Below, piece by piece: positions 16,513 to 25,683 of a stretch of DNA of 64,000 nt (its first letter is position 1; every line of letters begins with the position of its first letter). Position numbers and translations under genes: made by a program. The notes under the pieces are model-generated. The model ran no database searches, had not been told where the DNA came from, and worked only from the letters and a program-made list of their open reading frames with translations. The stretch comes from Enterococcus ureasiticus (GTDB lineage Bacteria; Bacillota; Bacilli; Lactobacillales; Enterococcaceae). The stretch covers positions 186,001 to 250,000 of the forward strand of contig NZ_MIJZ01000001.1 of the NCBI RefSeq assembly GCF_001730285.1. Direction: 5' to 3'.

Positions 16513-17052
16513 GTGAGTAAAAAAGATAAGAAAAAACCATCAGGTGCACGTGAACCTTGGGAGCAGTCAATTTATGATACAGATAAGAATACTGGGGGCT
16601 CCCGCTCAGAAAAACGTCAACAAAAAAAAGGCAATACGGTCTTTCTAACAATTTTAGTTATTCTATTATTATTGATTATTGCTTTACCTGTAGGAACCTA
16701 TCTTTACGTGATGAGAGATAAACCAAATGATAACAAACAGGCTAGTCAGCCTTCATCATCTGTGGTTGTTCAATCATCCACTAAAAATAGTTCAACACAA
16801 TCATCATCTTCAAATGAGGCACAAGAACCAGCATCTTCTTCAGAAGCAGTAGCTGGCGAAAGTAGTGTGCCACAAGATACTACTCCAACAAGTGCAGGAG
16901 AAGAAGCCGCTGTTTACACTGAAGTGCTTAGTGGGGAAGGACCAAATCAAGTAGCATCAAGAAATGGTATAACAACAGATGAACTATTACAGTTAAACGG
17001 TTTAAATTTAAATTCAGTTTTACAACCTGGCCAATCATTACGAGTTAAATAA
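16513..17052 (+). CDS. LysM-domain membrane protein (YpbE-like)
   Basis: A 179-residue type II membrane protein: a charged cytoplasmic N-terminus (1-42), a membrane helix (about 43-68), a Ser/Thr-rich low-complexity linker (80-130) and one LysM domain at the C-terminus (about 135-178, with VASRNGITTDELLQLNGL). It should bind peptidoglycan from the membrane. The gene order recQ-LysM-cmk matches ypbE of B. subtilis. Start GTG 16513 has TAGGAGG upstream. Two consecutive terminators follow. Confidence 0.88.
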   Translation: MSKKDKKKPSGAREPWEQSIYDTDKNTGGSRSEKRQQKKGNTVFLTILVILLLLIIALPVGTYLYVMRDKPNDNKQASQPSSSVVVQSSTKNSSTQSSSSNEAQEPASSSEAVAGESSVPQDTTPTSAGEEAAVYTEVLSGEGPNQVASRNGITTDELLQLNGLNLNSVLQPGQSLRVK

Positions 17053-17057
17053 AGATG

Positions 17058-17108
17058 AGTAAACAAACGAGGAGATAGGTTGAATCTCTATCTCAATGTT
17101 TACTTTTT
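17058..17108 (+). terminator. First terminator after the LysM gene
   Basis: AGTAAACA..GAGATAG pairs with CTATCTC..TGTTTACT, followed by five T. Confidence 0.8.
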
Positions 17109-17110
17109 AA

Positions 17111-17154
17111 GGGTCTGAAACAAAACAACTTACGTTTTGTACCAGACTCTTTTA
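17111..17154 (+). terminator. Second, tandem terminator upstream of cmk
   Basis: GGGTCTG-AAACAAAAC pairs with GTTTTGTAC-CAGACTC, followed by four T; the two hairpins together isolate cmk from the upstream gene. Confidence 0.8.
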
Positions 17155-17180
17155 CTATGTGATAAACAAAGGAGTTCATT

Positions 17181-17849
17181 ATGAAAAAGATAAGCATTGC
17201 AATCGATGGTCCAGCATCTTCTGGTAAAAGTACAGTAGCTAAGATCTTAGCAAAAAAATTAAATTATATTTATTGTGATACAGGAGCAATGTACCGCGCA
17301 TTGACCTATTTAGCAATTAAAAAAAATATTGATTTTGAGAATGAAAAAGGCTTAGTTGAATTATGTTTTAATCATACGATTTCATTCAAGCAAACTGAAA
17401 AAGAACAACTGGTTTTTATTGATGGAACCGAAGTAACAGAAGAGATCAGACAACCGAATGTGACGAATGCTGTTTCAATCGTTGCAAAACATGGTGCTGT
17501 TCGGGAAAAAATGGTAGAACTTCAGCAAAACATTGGACGCTTAGGCGGAGTTGTCATGGATGGACGAGATATTGGTACGGCTGTTTTACCTGATGCACAA
17601 GTTAAAATCTTTTTAGTTGCAAGTGTGGATGAACGCGCTGAAAGACGCTATAAAGAAAATCAGGAAAAAGGAATTACAACAGATTTTGATACATTAAAAA
17701 AAGAAATCGAGCATCGGGATTATATTGATTCAACTAGAGAAGTGTCTCCTTTAAAACAGGCAGCAGATGCAGTTAAAATCGATACAACTGGAATGAATAT
17801 AGAAGAAGTTGTCAAAGCAATCGAAGAGGTCATCCTAACAAAAAGTTAA
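17181..17849 (+). CDS. cmk: Cytidylate kinase
   Basis: A 222-residue enzyme that phosphorylates CMP/dCMP with ATP. P-loop GPASSGKST at residues 10-18, [13 protein letters not shown] and the [14 protein letters not shown] substrate region are all present, with the CMP-binding insert seen in bacterial Cmk. It precedes rpsA, the conserved bacterial pairing, with a gap of about 210 bases that contains an imperfect hairpin. Confidence 0.97.
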   Translation: MKKISIAIDGPASSGKSTVAKILAKKLNYIYCDTGAMYRALTYLAIKKNIDFENEKGLVELCFNHTISFKQTEKEQLVFIDGTEVTEEIRQPNVTNAVSIVAKHGAVREKMVELQQNIGRLGGVVMDGRDIGTAVLPDAQVKIFLVASVDERAERRYKENQEKGITTDFDTLKKEIEHRDYIDSTREVSPLKQAADAVKIDTTGMNIEEVVKAIEEVILTKS

Positions 17850-18061
17850 GGTTTCATATTTTGTACTAAAATAGCTAGAAAGGAAGTATGACTGCGTAAA
17901 AGTTATACTTTCTTTGGCTTAAAGCAAGAAAATCTCTTCTTATCTCAAAGAAAAAAAAGAAAATGAGAGAAATCGCTTTATTTTTCCAGCAAAATCCCGT
18001 ACTATTAAAGGAGTAGGTCAGTTTTTACGAATTTTTTGGTGGCATAGGAGGATAAGTATTC

Positions 18062-19273
18062 ATGACAGAAGAAAAAAAAGTGGAAATCAGCAATGAAACA
18101 ATGGAAGACGCAATGAACAGTTTTCAAGAAGTGAGTGTTGGCGACATCGTTAAAGGTGAAGTGCTAGCAGTTGAGGACAAACAAGTAATTGTTGGTATCG
18201 AAGGTGCTGGCGTTGAAGGTGTGGTACCAGCAAAAGAATTATCTACAACACAAGTAGAAGATATCAACGAATTAGTGAGTGTTGGTGATATCTTAGATTT
18301 GGTTGTCATCACATCGATCGGCAAAGATAAAGAAAATGGTAGTTATTTACTTTCTAAACGTCGTTTGGATGCTAAAAAAGTTTGGGAAGAAATCGAAAAA
18401 GATTTCGAAGCAGGCAAAATCATCGAAGCCCCAGTTACAAATGTTGTAAAAGGTGGCTTAGTGGTCGACGTTGGTGTTCGTGGATTCGTTCCAGCATCAA
18501 TGGTAGAAGACCATTTTGTTGCTGATTTTTCTGAATATAAAGGTCAAACATTGACATTCAAAATCATTGAGATCGAGCCTTCAGAAAATCGTTTGATTTT
18601 ATCTCATAAAGCAGTTGTTGCAGCAGAGAAGAATTCTAAGAAAAAAGATATTTTAGCAACTCTTCATGATGGAGATATCGTTGAAGGAAAAGTTGCTCGT
18701 TTAACTGATTTTGGTGCGTTTATTGATTTAGGCGGTATCGATGGATTAGTTCACGTTTCTGAAATTGCGCACCAACACGTTGGGAAACCAAGTGATGTGT
18801 TAACAGTTGGCGATGATGTAAAAGTTAAGATCCTTTCAATCAATCCAGATGAAGAACGTGTTTCTCTATCAATCAAAGAAACATTAGCTGGACCTTGGGA
18901 AGATATTGAAAACAAAGCCGCCGTCGGTTCAGTTCTTGAAGGAACTGTAAAACGCTTGACTAGCTTTGGTGCTTTTGTTGAAGTATTTCCGGGTGTTGAA
19001 GGCTTAGTTCACATTTCTCAAATTTCACACAAACATATTGCAACGCCTCATGAAGTATTACAAGAAGGTGAAGCAGTTCAAGTGAAAGTATTGGAAGTTA
19101 ATCCAGAAGAACATCGAATTGCCTTAAGTATCAAAGCATTAGAAGCAAAACCTGAATCTCAGGAAGAACCGAAAGATGTTCAAGAATATGAGTTACCAGA
19201 AGAAAATACTGGTTTCACAATGGGCGATATCTTAGGTGATGCTTTAAAAGCGCAAGATACTGATTCAGAATAA
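18062..19273 (+). CDS. rpsA: Ribosomal protein S1-like (four S1 domains)
   Basis: A 403-residue protein with four S1 RNA-binding domains, at about 22-92, 108-175, 195-265 and 280-350, the length typical of Firmicutes (YpfD type) rather than the six-domain proteobacterial S1. Repeated signatures are GDIVEGKVARLTDFGAFIDL and GSVLEGTVKRLTSFGAFVEV. It probably helps bind mRNA at the ribosome, although the Gram-positive form is less essential. AGGAGG precedes the ATG. Confidence 0.94.
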   Translation: MTEEKKVEISNETMEDAMNSFQEVSVGDIVKGEVLAVEDKQVIVGIEGAGVEGVVPAKELSTTQVEDINELVSVGDILDLVVITSIGKDKENGSYLLSKRRLDAKKVWEEIEKDFEAGKIIEAPVTNVVKGGLVVDVGVRGFVPASMVEDHFVADFSEYKGQTLTFKIIEIEPSENRLILSHKAVVAAEKNSKKKDILATLHDGDIVEGKVARLTDFGAFIDLGGIDGLVHVSEIAHQHVGKPSDVLTVGDDVKVKILSINPDEERVSLSIKETLAGPWEDIENKAAVGSVLEGTVKRLTSFGAFVEVFPGVEGLVHISQISHKHIATPHEVLQEGEAVQVKVLEVNPEEHRIALSIKALEAKPESQEEPKDVQEYELPEENTGFTMGDILGDALKAQDTDSE

Positions 19274-19283
19274 TTTTATAATT

Positions 19284-19315
19284 CGAGCGGAGGGAAACCT
19301 TCGTTCTTTTTTTGT
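19284..19315 (+). terminator. Terminator after rpsA
   Basis: GAGCGGAGG pairs with CCTTCGTTC (two wobbles), followed by seven T. Confidence 0.8.
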
Positions 19316-19328
19316 AATTAAATAATGA

Positions 19329-19385
19329 AACTAGGCTGCAACTAGGATATGACTCACAGAGTTATATCCTAGTTGCAGCCTAGTT
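19329..19385. terminator. Very long inverted repeat, convergent terminator
   Basis: 27-base arms (19329-19355 and 19359-19385) pair along their whole length, with one G-U, around a 3-base loop. It lies between the convergent rpsA and AraC-family genes. The cruciform-like perfection is greater than needed for termination. Confidence 0.75.
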
Positions 19386-19391
19386 CTATCG

Positions 19392-20168
19392 TTAATTATA
19401 AATCACTCGTAAATCAGCTGGTGTATGTTCGCCGCGATATTGTTTACGAAATTGGTGAGGGGATTGGCCTACTTTTTTCTTAAATAACTTACTAAAGTAA
19501 GTAGAGTCAATGTACCCGACAGTTCCAGAAATTTCAGTGATAGATTCTTCTGTTTTCATCAATAATTGCTTCGCTTTTTCCACACGATAAGCAGTTAGAT
19601 AATCAATAAAATTCATGCCAACGGCTTCTTTAAAAAAACGACTAGTATAATGACGATTCAAATGCATGATATCTGCTAAAGTCGTCAAATTGATTTCTTC
19701 ATTGTAGTGATCGTGGATGTAATCCAAAATAGTATTGATTTGTTCTTTCGCCAAAACAGTCGGTTTATTATTTATGATATCCATTAGAGATACTTGATTT
19801 AATGATTTCACACAACGATCAATGGCAAATTTTAATTCATTTAAATCGATAGGTGTCAATAAGTAATCGATCACGCCGCACCGTAAAGCTTGGTGAACGC
19901 TTTGGAAATTATCTCGTTTGGTCAGTATGATCACTTTAATATTAGGTAGTTGTTGAACTATTTTACGTTTAACGATAAAGCCGTCGATGTCTAGATGGTC
20001 GATAGCAATCAAAAGAATTTCTGGGAGTAGCTTTTCAGCAATTGTTAAAGCCTCTTGCTCTGTTTCAGCTGGAGGTAAAACTTTTATATTCATAAATGAA
20101 TCGTTGATAGATCGTTGAAGTCTTTGCTGTTCTTTTGCATCATTGCTGACAATCAATAATCGGCACAT
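19392..20168 (-). CDS. AraC-family regulator with a degenerate receiver domain
   Basis: A 258-residue YesN-like protein: an N-terminal CheY-type receiver fold (1-122) and a C-terminal AraC double helix-turn-helix (about 145-245, with LADIMHLNRHYTSRFFKEAVG and GYIDSTYFSKLFKKKVGQSP). In the receiver the acidic pair normally after strand 1 reads SND, the phospho-acceptor position in LLIAIDHLDIDG is Ala, and the Lys of the LLKP motif is Thr. It is therefore probably not phosphorylated. No histidine kinase is adjacent. It is divergent from the aldehyde dehydrogenase gene, which is its likeliest target (inference). Confidence 0.9.
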   Translation of the reverse strand: MCRLLIVSNDAKEQQRLQRSINDSFMNIKVLPPAETEQEALTIAEKLLPEILLIAIDHLDIDGFIVKRKIVQQLPNIKVIILTKRDNFQSVHQALRCGVIDYLLTPIDLNELKFAIDRCVKSLNQVSLMDIINNKPTVLAKEQINTILDYIHDHYNEEINLTTLADIMHLNRHYTSRFFKEAVGMNFIDYLTAYRVEKAKQLLMKTEESITEISGTVGYIDSTYFSKLFKKKVGQSPHQFRKQYRGEHTPADLRVIYN

Positions 20169-20364
20169 AAGTAAACCCTCTTTTCTTTAATAAGATAATA
20201 GTCCTTTTCTTTGTGAAATATATTTTACTACTCTATAATACCTTGAATAAATTAACCTTTCAAGTACAATTCTTTGTGAAAAAAATACACCAACAGGTAA
20301 ATTTTGTCCATAATCTCCTTAAAATATTCCCTAACAAATTGCAGTAAATAGATTAAAATCAATT

Positions 20365-20378
20365 TGTAAGCGTTTAAA
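20365..20378 (+). promoter_or_regulatory. Putative cre (CcpA) site upstream of the aldehyde dehydrogenase
   Basis: TGTAAGCGTTTAAA matches the consensus TGWAANCGNTNWCA at all but one of the defined positions. It lies just upstream of the ribosome site, where CcpA binding would act as a roadblock, so carbon catabolite repression is likely. Confidence 0.6.
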
Positions 20379-20397
20379 AAAGAAGGAGTGTTCAAAA

Positions 20398-21738
20398 ATG
20401 ACTGAAGTAATCAAAGTAAAAGAAATTGAAATACTAGTCGAAACAGCAAAGAAAGCACAAGCGGAGTATGAAAATTATACGCAAGAGCAAGTAGATACGA
20501 TCGTAAAAAATGTATATCAAAAAACACTTGATAACGCAGAAAAATTAGCTATTTCAGTAAACGAAGAAACTGGATTTGGAAAAGTTTCTGATAAAATAAT
20601 CAAAAATACTTTTGCAAGTGAGCAAGTTTATGAAAGCATTAAGGATTTACCAACCGTTGGCGTGATCAATCGTCGTAAAGAAGATAAAATTATTGAAATC
20701 GGTATTCCTTTAGGGGTTGTGGCTGGCCTGATTCCTTCAACAAACCCTACGGCCACAGTGATATTTAAATCATTGATCGCATTAAAAACTAGAAATGCAA
20801 TCGTCTTTTCGCCACATCCAAAGGCTTTAAAATCAATTTTAATGGCAGTTGAAATCATTGAGAAAGCAGCTGTTGAAGCAGGGGCGCCAGCTGGTTTAGT
20901 TCAAGTAATCCAAGTACCAACCTTGGATGCAACTAGTGCCTTGATGAAACATGCAGATGTTTCACTGATTCTTGCAACGGGTGGTAAAGCGATGGTTCAA
21001 GCAGCTTACAGTTCTGGAAACCCAGCAATTGGGGTAGGACCTGGAAATGTCCCTGTATTGATTGATGCAACAGCTGATATTGTACATGCAATCGAGTGTG
21101 TGATCAGTAGTAAAACCTTTGATAACGGAATTATCTGCGCATCAGAACAAGCTCTTGTTGTGGATAAGACGGTTAAAGAAGCAGTTATCGAGCAATTAAA
21201 AGCTAAAAAAGCTTATTTTATGAACGAAGAAGAATCAGCGAAAGTCAGTCAATTTATTTTGAGAGAAACGGGAACGTTGAATCCAGATATTGTTGGGAAA
21301 AGTGCTTCAGATGTTGCAAAATTAGTGGGTATCTCTGTTCCAGCAGAAACGTCTATCTTGATTTCAGAGCAAACGGAAATCGGTCATCACAATCCTTATT
21401 CAAGAGAGAAACTAACACCGATTTTAGGCTTATTTACAGTTGATTCCTTTGAAAATGGCGTAGAAACATGTAAAGCATTACTTGCTAATGAAGGAACAGG
21501 TCACACTGCAGTAATCCATACAACAATGGATGCAAACGCGGAAAGTTTTGGCTTAGAAATGAGAGCATCGCGTATTTTAGTGAATACTTTAGGAGCATTA
21601 GGAGCAATTGGCGCAACAACAAAACTAGCCCCTTCGATGACATTAGGTTGTGGTGCAATGGGTGGAAGCAGTACAACAGACAATGTAACGGCTCATCACT
21701 TGATGAATGTGAAACGAATCGCTTACGGTGTTGAATAG
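20398..21738 (+). CDS. Acylating aldehyde dehydrogenase (AdhE N-domain/EutE-like)
   Basis: A 446-residue stand-alone CoA-acylating aldehyde dehydrogenase, homologous to the N-terminal half of AdhE. It interconverts an aldehyde, CoA and NAD+ with acyl-CoA and NADH. Visible features are the LIPSTNPTATVIFK substrate/CoA segment, the GVGPGNVP cofactor loop and the catalytic Cys in FDNGIICASEQ (near residue 245). EutE (acetaldehyde) or SauS-like (sulfoacetaldehyde) specificity cannot be told apart by eye. No eut microcompartment genes are adjacent. Likely controls are the divergent AraC regulator and a cre site. Confidence 0.9.
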   Translation: MTEVIKVKEIEILVETAKKAQAEYENYTQEQVDTIVKNVYQKTLDNAEKLAISVNEETGFGKVSDKIIKNTFASEQVYESIKDLPTVGVINRRKEDKIIEIGIPLGVVAGLIPSTNPTATVIFKSLIALKTRNAIVFSPHPKALKSILMAVEIIEKAAVEAGAPAGLVQVIQVPTLDATSALMKHADVSLILATGGKAMVQAAYSSGNPAIGVGPGNVPVLIDATADIVHAIECVISSKTFDNGIICASEQALVVDKTVKEAVIEQLKAKKAYFMNEEESAKVSQFILRETGTLNPDIVGKSASDVAKLVGISVPAETSILISEQTEIGHHNPYSREKLTPILGLFTVDSFENGVETCKALLANEGTGHTAVIHTTMDANAESFGLEMRASRILVNTLGALGAIGATTKLAPSMTLGCGAMGGSSTTDNVTAHHLMNVKRIAYGVE

Positions 21739-21765
21739 TAATAAACGAATGATTTAAAATAAAGT

Positions 21766-21812
21766 ATCCTGTAATTGCGATTTAAGATATTCGCCAATTA
21801 CAGGATTTTTTT
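21766..21812 (+). terminator. Terminator after the aldehyde dehydrogenase
   Basis: ATCCTGTAATTG pairs perfectly with CAATTACAGGAT, followed by a run of about seven T. Confidence 0.9.
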
Positions 21813-21916
21813 ATATTCAGCGGTTTAATTCACTTATTTCACTAGTTTTTCTTGCATCTTAGACAAGCTTTAGGTAAACTAGTAAAGATTGAAAACTTGT
21901 CAAGGAGGTAATTTGA

Positions 21917-23227
21917 ATGGCAAATCCAACAATTGCAATTGTCGGGCGCCCGAATGTAGGGAAATCGACGATTTTTAACCGTATAGCTGGTGAAAGAATT
22001 TCTATTGTAGAAGATACACCAGGTGTAACAAGAGACCGTATTTATGCCACAGGAGAGTGGCTAGGACGTGAGTTTAGTATTATTGATACAGGTGGTATCG
22101 ATCTAAGTGACGAACCATTTATGGATCAAATCAAGCATCAAGCTGAAATCGCGATTGAAGAAGCAGATGTCATTATTTTTGTCGCAAGTGGCAGAGAAGG
22201 TGTGACAGATGCAGATGAATTAGTAGCAAGAATTTTATATCGCAGCAATAAACCAGTAATTTTGGCTGTAAATAAAGTTGATAACCCTGAAATGAGAAAT
22301 GATATTTATGAGTTTTATTCTTTAGGTTTAGGTGACCCATTCCCTATTTCCGGAAGCCATGGTTTAGGTATCGGAGATGTTTTGGATGAAGCGGTCAAAC
22401 ATTTTTCAACTGAAATCGAAGAAGAAGATGAAGCTACGATCAAATTCAGTTTGATTGGTCGTCCGAATGTTGGTAAATCATCATTGATCAATGCGATTCT
22501 TGGTGAAGACCGTGTGATTGTTTCAGAAATTGAAGGAACGACCCGTGATGCGATTGATACGCGTTTTGAGTCAGAAGATGGACAACAATTCTTGATGATC
22601 GACACAGCTGGTATGCGCAAACGAGGCAAAGTGTATGAATCAACTGAAAAATACAGTGTAATGCGTGCGATGCGTGCGATTGAACGTTCAGACATTGTTT
22701 TAATGGTTTTAAACGCCGAAGAAGGTATTCGTGAACAAGATAAGAAAGTTGCCGGATATGCTCATGAAGCTGGACGGGGCATTATTATCGTTGTGAACAA
22801 GTGGGATACGGTTGAAAAAGAAACAAATACGATGCGTGACTTTGAAGAAGAGATCCGTGAAGAATTTAGATACCTTGACTATGCACCGATTATCTTTGTT
22901 TCTGCTGTAACGAAACAACGCTTAAACAAATTACCAGAATTGATCGAACTTGTTAGCATGAATCAAAATCTGCGTATTCCATCTGCTTTATTGAATGATG
23001 TAGTGATGGATGCTATCGCCATCAATCCAACACCAACAGATAAAGGGAAACGCTTGAAAGTTTTTTATGGGACTCAAGTGGCGATTAAACCGCCAACATT
23101 TGTTATCTTTGTAAATGAAGAAGAATTAATGCATTTTTCTTATGCACGATTCTTAGAAAATCAAATTCGCAAAGCTTTTACTTTCGAAGGGACACCAATC
23201 AAAATCATCCCAAGAAGACGGAAGTAG
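21917..23227 (+). CDS. der: Ribosome-assembly GTPase Der (EngA)
   Basis: A 436-residue protein with two tandem GTPase domains and a KH-like C-terminal domain. G1 motifs GRPNVGKST (10-18) and GRPNVGKSS (about 182-190), G3 DTGG and DTAG, G4 NKVD and NKWD are all present. It is needed for 50S subunit maturation. Start ATG has CAAGGAGG. The order rpsA..der..hup follows B. subtilis, interrupted here by the regulator/aldehyde dehydrogenase pair. Confidence 0.98.
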   Translation: MANPTIAIVGRPNVGKSTIFNRIAGERISIVEDTPGVTRDRIYATGEWLGREFSIIDTGGIDLSDEPFMDQIKHQAEIAIEEADVIIFVASGREGVTDADELVARILYRSNKPVILAVNKVDNPEMRNDIYEFYSLGLGDPFPISGSHGLGIGDVLDEAVKHFSTEIEEEDEATIKFSLIGRPNVGKSSLINAILGEDRVIVSEIEGTTRDAIDTRFESEDGQQFLMIDTAGMRKRGKVYESTEKYSVMRAMRAIERSDIVLMVLNAEEGIREQDKKVAGYAHEAGRGIIIVVNKWDTVEKETNTMRDFEEEIREEFRYLDYAPIIFVSAVTKQRLNKLPELIELVSMNQNLRIPSALLNDVVMDAIAINPTPTDKGKRLKVFYGTQVAIKPPTFVIFVNEEELMHFSYARFLENQIRKAFTFEGTPIKIIPRRRK

Positions 23228-23327
23228 CGCATTTTACCACACTTTTTTCAAATGTACAAACAAATTCATTGAGTTATAAAAAAAAATGATATTTTTAAAA
23301 AAAACTGGTTAAAACGCATCAAAAACC

Positions 23328-23356
23328 TTGCTATTACAAGCTTCCTATGATATCGT
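23328..23356 (+). promoter_or_regulatory. Promoter candidate for hup
   Basis: TTGCTA (23328-23333), a 17-base spacer, and TATCGT (23351-23356). It leaves a leader of about 110 nt containing a GATATCTTTTAGATATC palindrome before the strong AGGAGG site. Confidence 0.5.
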
Positions 23357-23474
23357 GATAACAGAATGTTGATCCAATTCAATATTTGTACGTCATTTTT
23401 GGACCACTCAAAAATAAACGTAAATTAGATATCTTTTAGATATCCTATCCCTTGTGGAGGAGGTGAAATAATCC

Positions 23475-23750
23475 ATGGCAAATAAAGCAGAATTAATCGA
23501 AAACGTTGCATCTTCAACTGGTTTAACTAAAAAAGACGCAACTGCAGCAGTGGATGCTGTATTTTCAACAATCCAAGAATCTCTTGCTAAAGGTGAAAAA
23601 GTTCAATTAATCGGTTTTGGTAACTTTGAAGTACGCGAACGTGCGGCTCGTAAAGGACGTAACCCACAAACTGGTAAAGAAATTCAAATCGCTGCAAGTA
23701 AAGTACCTGCGTTCAAACCAGGTAAAGCGTTGAAAGATGCTGTTAAATAA
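23475..23750 (+). CDS. hup: DNA-binding protein HU
   Basis: A 91-residue HU histone-like protein of standard length that bends DNA and compacts the nucleoid. The family arm motif is seen in [21 protein letters not shown] and the tail [13 protein letters not shown]. It is highly expressed, as suggested by strong codon preference and a GGAGGAGGTG ribosome site. It follows der as in other Firmicutes. Confidence 0.98.
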   Translation: MANKAELIENVASSTGLTKKDATAAVDAVFSTIQESLAKGEKVQLIGFGNFEVRERAARKGRNPQTGKEIQIAASKVPAFKPGKALKDAVK

Positions 23751-23759
23751 GACAGTTCT

Positions 23760-23789
23760 TAGAACCCTTGATTATTCAAGGGTTCTTTC
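23760..23789 (+). terminator. Terminator after hup
   Basis: AGAACCCTTGA pairs with TCAAGGGTTCT over a 4-base loop, followed by a T-rich tail. Confidence 0.9.
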
Positions 23790-23882
23790 TTTATTTCATG
23801 TGATTTTAGATGTATCAGACTGATAAAAAGTGTTTAGATTTCTTGTCTGATCTTGCATCACTAGAAACAAGAGAGTGGACAT

Positions 23883-24179
23883 ATGAATTATTTCGTGTAT
23901 GATAAAGTTATGAAAACTCATACAGGATTATTAACCCACATCAAGGTGTTTAAAGAAAAGCCTTATGCTATAACAGGAATGTTAATTTGGGAAAATGATG
24001 TCTGCATTAATTGTGTAATCAAAAATAGACCGTTTGCCAGGTACGTATTATCGCTACCCATGCATCAATATGAAATTGAGGTAATAGGAGACTATAATAG
24101 TAGAGGGCAATTTGATGTAAAACATATGCGCATCATTAACATAGATAGCTATATTGCTTTGATAGGAACACCCGAATGA
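23883..24179 (+). CDS. Hypothetical 98-aa protein
   Basis: I do not recognise the family. The sequence alternates hydrophobic and polar residues, suggesting a small beta-rich cytoplasmic fold, without signal peptide or membrane segment. The ribosome site (GAGAG) is weak. The stop codon is the first base-pair of a strong terminator hairpin at 24177-24210, which supports a genuine transcription unit. Confidence 0.6.
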   Translation: MNYFVYDKVMKTHTGLLTHIKVFKEKPYAITGMLIWENDVCINCVIKNRPFARYVLSLPMHQYEIEVIGDYNSRGQFDVKHMRIINIDSYIALIGTPE

Positions 24180-24210
24180 AAGAGCCCATGACTTGTCATG
24201 GGCTCTTTCA
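24177..24210 (+). terminator. Terminator of the 98-aa gene
   Basis: TGAAAGAGCCCATGAC and GTCATGGGCTCTTTCA form a near-perfect 15-16 bp stem overlapping the stop codon. Confidence 0.85.
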
Positions 24211-24603
24211 TTACGCTTTATAAAAAGGTTGAATAAAAAAGCCAATCTCGATTGATTGGCTTTACGGATAAAGAATAATCAGCTATGTCTAAAAACTAAT
24301 TGTTTAACTATGAACGTTGCAAAGTGCTAATTATTCAAATCAGACTGAATCACTATGTTTCTTAAAAACAACAACAGTTTAAGAAGTGCGCTATTTTTCT
24401 TAAAGCTAGCCGTTTTTTGAAACAAGTTAAGTATAAACAATAATTAAGAATTTTTTGCATAGACAAATTAGAACATCTATAACAAAATAGTGAATCAATA
24501 ATGCCTGTTCTTTAAGAAAATTAAAAGAACAATTGTCTTTGAACAAAGTTTATTGCATTTTTAAAAAATTAAAATCATCCCTCTTTCTGTTTTACGACAA
24601 CTA
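24211..24603. other. AT-rich gene-free region with a minus-strand terminator
   Basis: No ORF is supported. At 24235-24264 a 10-bp stem (AAAGCCAATC / GATTGGCTTT) is followed by a T run only on the minus strand, implying that a minus-strand transcript ends there; no minus-strand gene lies upstream of it, so an unannotated small RNA is possible. The right end should hold the promoter of the AroB-like gene. Confidence 0.4.
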
Positions 24604-24633
24604 ATGGTAAAATGTAGAAGAGGGGTGTTATCA

Positions 24634-25680
24634 ATGGAATTAGTTTATAAGAAAAATCAGTTGCAGACGACGATTATCTATGGTGAAACCTTTGCCTCAC
24701 AGATCAAATCGGCTTCTTTTGAGCCAAAACATCTTTTTTTGATCACCAATCAGCGGTATTATGATTTGTTTTCAGAAAAACTAATTCAGCTTTTTGATGA
24801 CAAACAGGAATTAGATTGGTATATTTGTAAGAATGACTCACACTGTAACAATATGAATGAGTTGGAAAGTTTATTAGCTTTTTTAGCAGATTTTGATCAG
24901 CAACAGGACTTTCTTTTCTTAGGTGTTGGTAATGAAGGGGTTATTCAGTTAACCAACTTTTTGCATGAAACATCTGTGCTGAATTCTAACTGTTGGCTTT
25001 TGCCGCTTTCGATCCAGTCGTTGAGTAAAAGCTTGATTACTGAAGTTCACATAGAATTGAAGAATCATCCAGTATTGCAGAGCTCAGTCTTAGCAGAAAA
25101 AATAATCTATGATCGCACTTTAACAAGCGACTATGGAGAGGGAAAATTAGTTGATTTTCTTGTTTTTATTCGCTGCAGTTTGATTTGCAGTCATGATTTT
25201 TTACGAATGCTTTTTAAAAATTATAGTGATGCAACTCGATTGAATCAGCAATCATTTAACGGTATGTTAGATGAGATGATTGGTTATTATGAAAAAGACG
25301 GTCAAATAATTGACCAGTTTGGTCATTTATTTGAACAAGGCTTCTTTGAAACAACAAATGGCCATTTATTATCTGGTCATATGAAACGATTTTTAGGCTG
25401 TTTATTACAGTTACTTTGGTCTCAGAAAGTCAATCAGTTTTCGTTTCACTATAAAAATTTTATAATCTGGTTGATTCGCTTAGGTTTTCCAGTTGATTTT
25501 CCGGAACAAATTTTAGTCAGTGATTATGTGGAAGGTGTTTTAAAATGTGTAGATCGAGGTGAGAAAGCTGCTCTTTTGAAGGGAATAGGAGAGCTTGATC
25601 GTATGCAAAAACCTAAAACAGAAGATTTATTAGCTACAGTAGAACAATATAAAACTATTTTAGAAGAAATTAGAGGTTAA
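24634..25680 (+). CDS. AroB-like (dehydroquinate synthase fold) protein, probably non-catalytic
   Basis: A 348-residue protein that can be aligned by eye along its whole length with the aroB product in this window: LFLITNQRYYDLF matches [30 protein letters not shown] matches the NAD loop [13 protein letters not shown], and FGHLFEQGFFETT matches [12 protein letters not shown]. The Gly-rich NAD motif and two of three expected metal-ligand positions (the Glu of EGIAEIIK and the second His, in LTHGEG) are not conserved, so dehydroquinate synthase activity is unlikely. ATG 24634 has GAGGGGTG. It is followed four bases later by the TPR gene, suggesting a shared role. Confidence 0.6.
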   Translation: MELVYKKNQLQTTIIYGETFASQIKSASFEPKHLFLITNQRYYDLFSEKLIQLFDDKQELDWYICKNDSHCNNMNELESLLAFLADFDQQQDFLFLGVGNEGVIQLTNFLHETSVLNSNCWLLPLSIQSLSKSLITEVHIELKNHPVLQSSVLAEKIIYDRTLTSDYGEGKLVDFLVFIRCSLICSHDFLRMLFKNYSDATRLNQQSFNGMLDEMIGYYEKDGQIIDQFGHLFEQGFFETTNGHLLSGHMKRFLGCLLQLLWSQKVNQFSFHYKNFIIWLIRLGFPVDFPEQILVSDYVEGVLKCVDRGEKAALLKGIGELDRMQKPKTEDLLATVEQYKTILEEIRG

Positions 25681-25683
25681 GAG

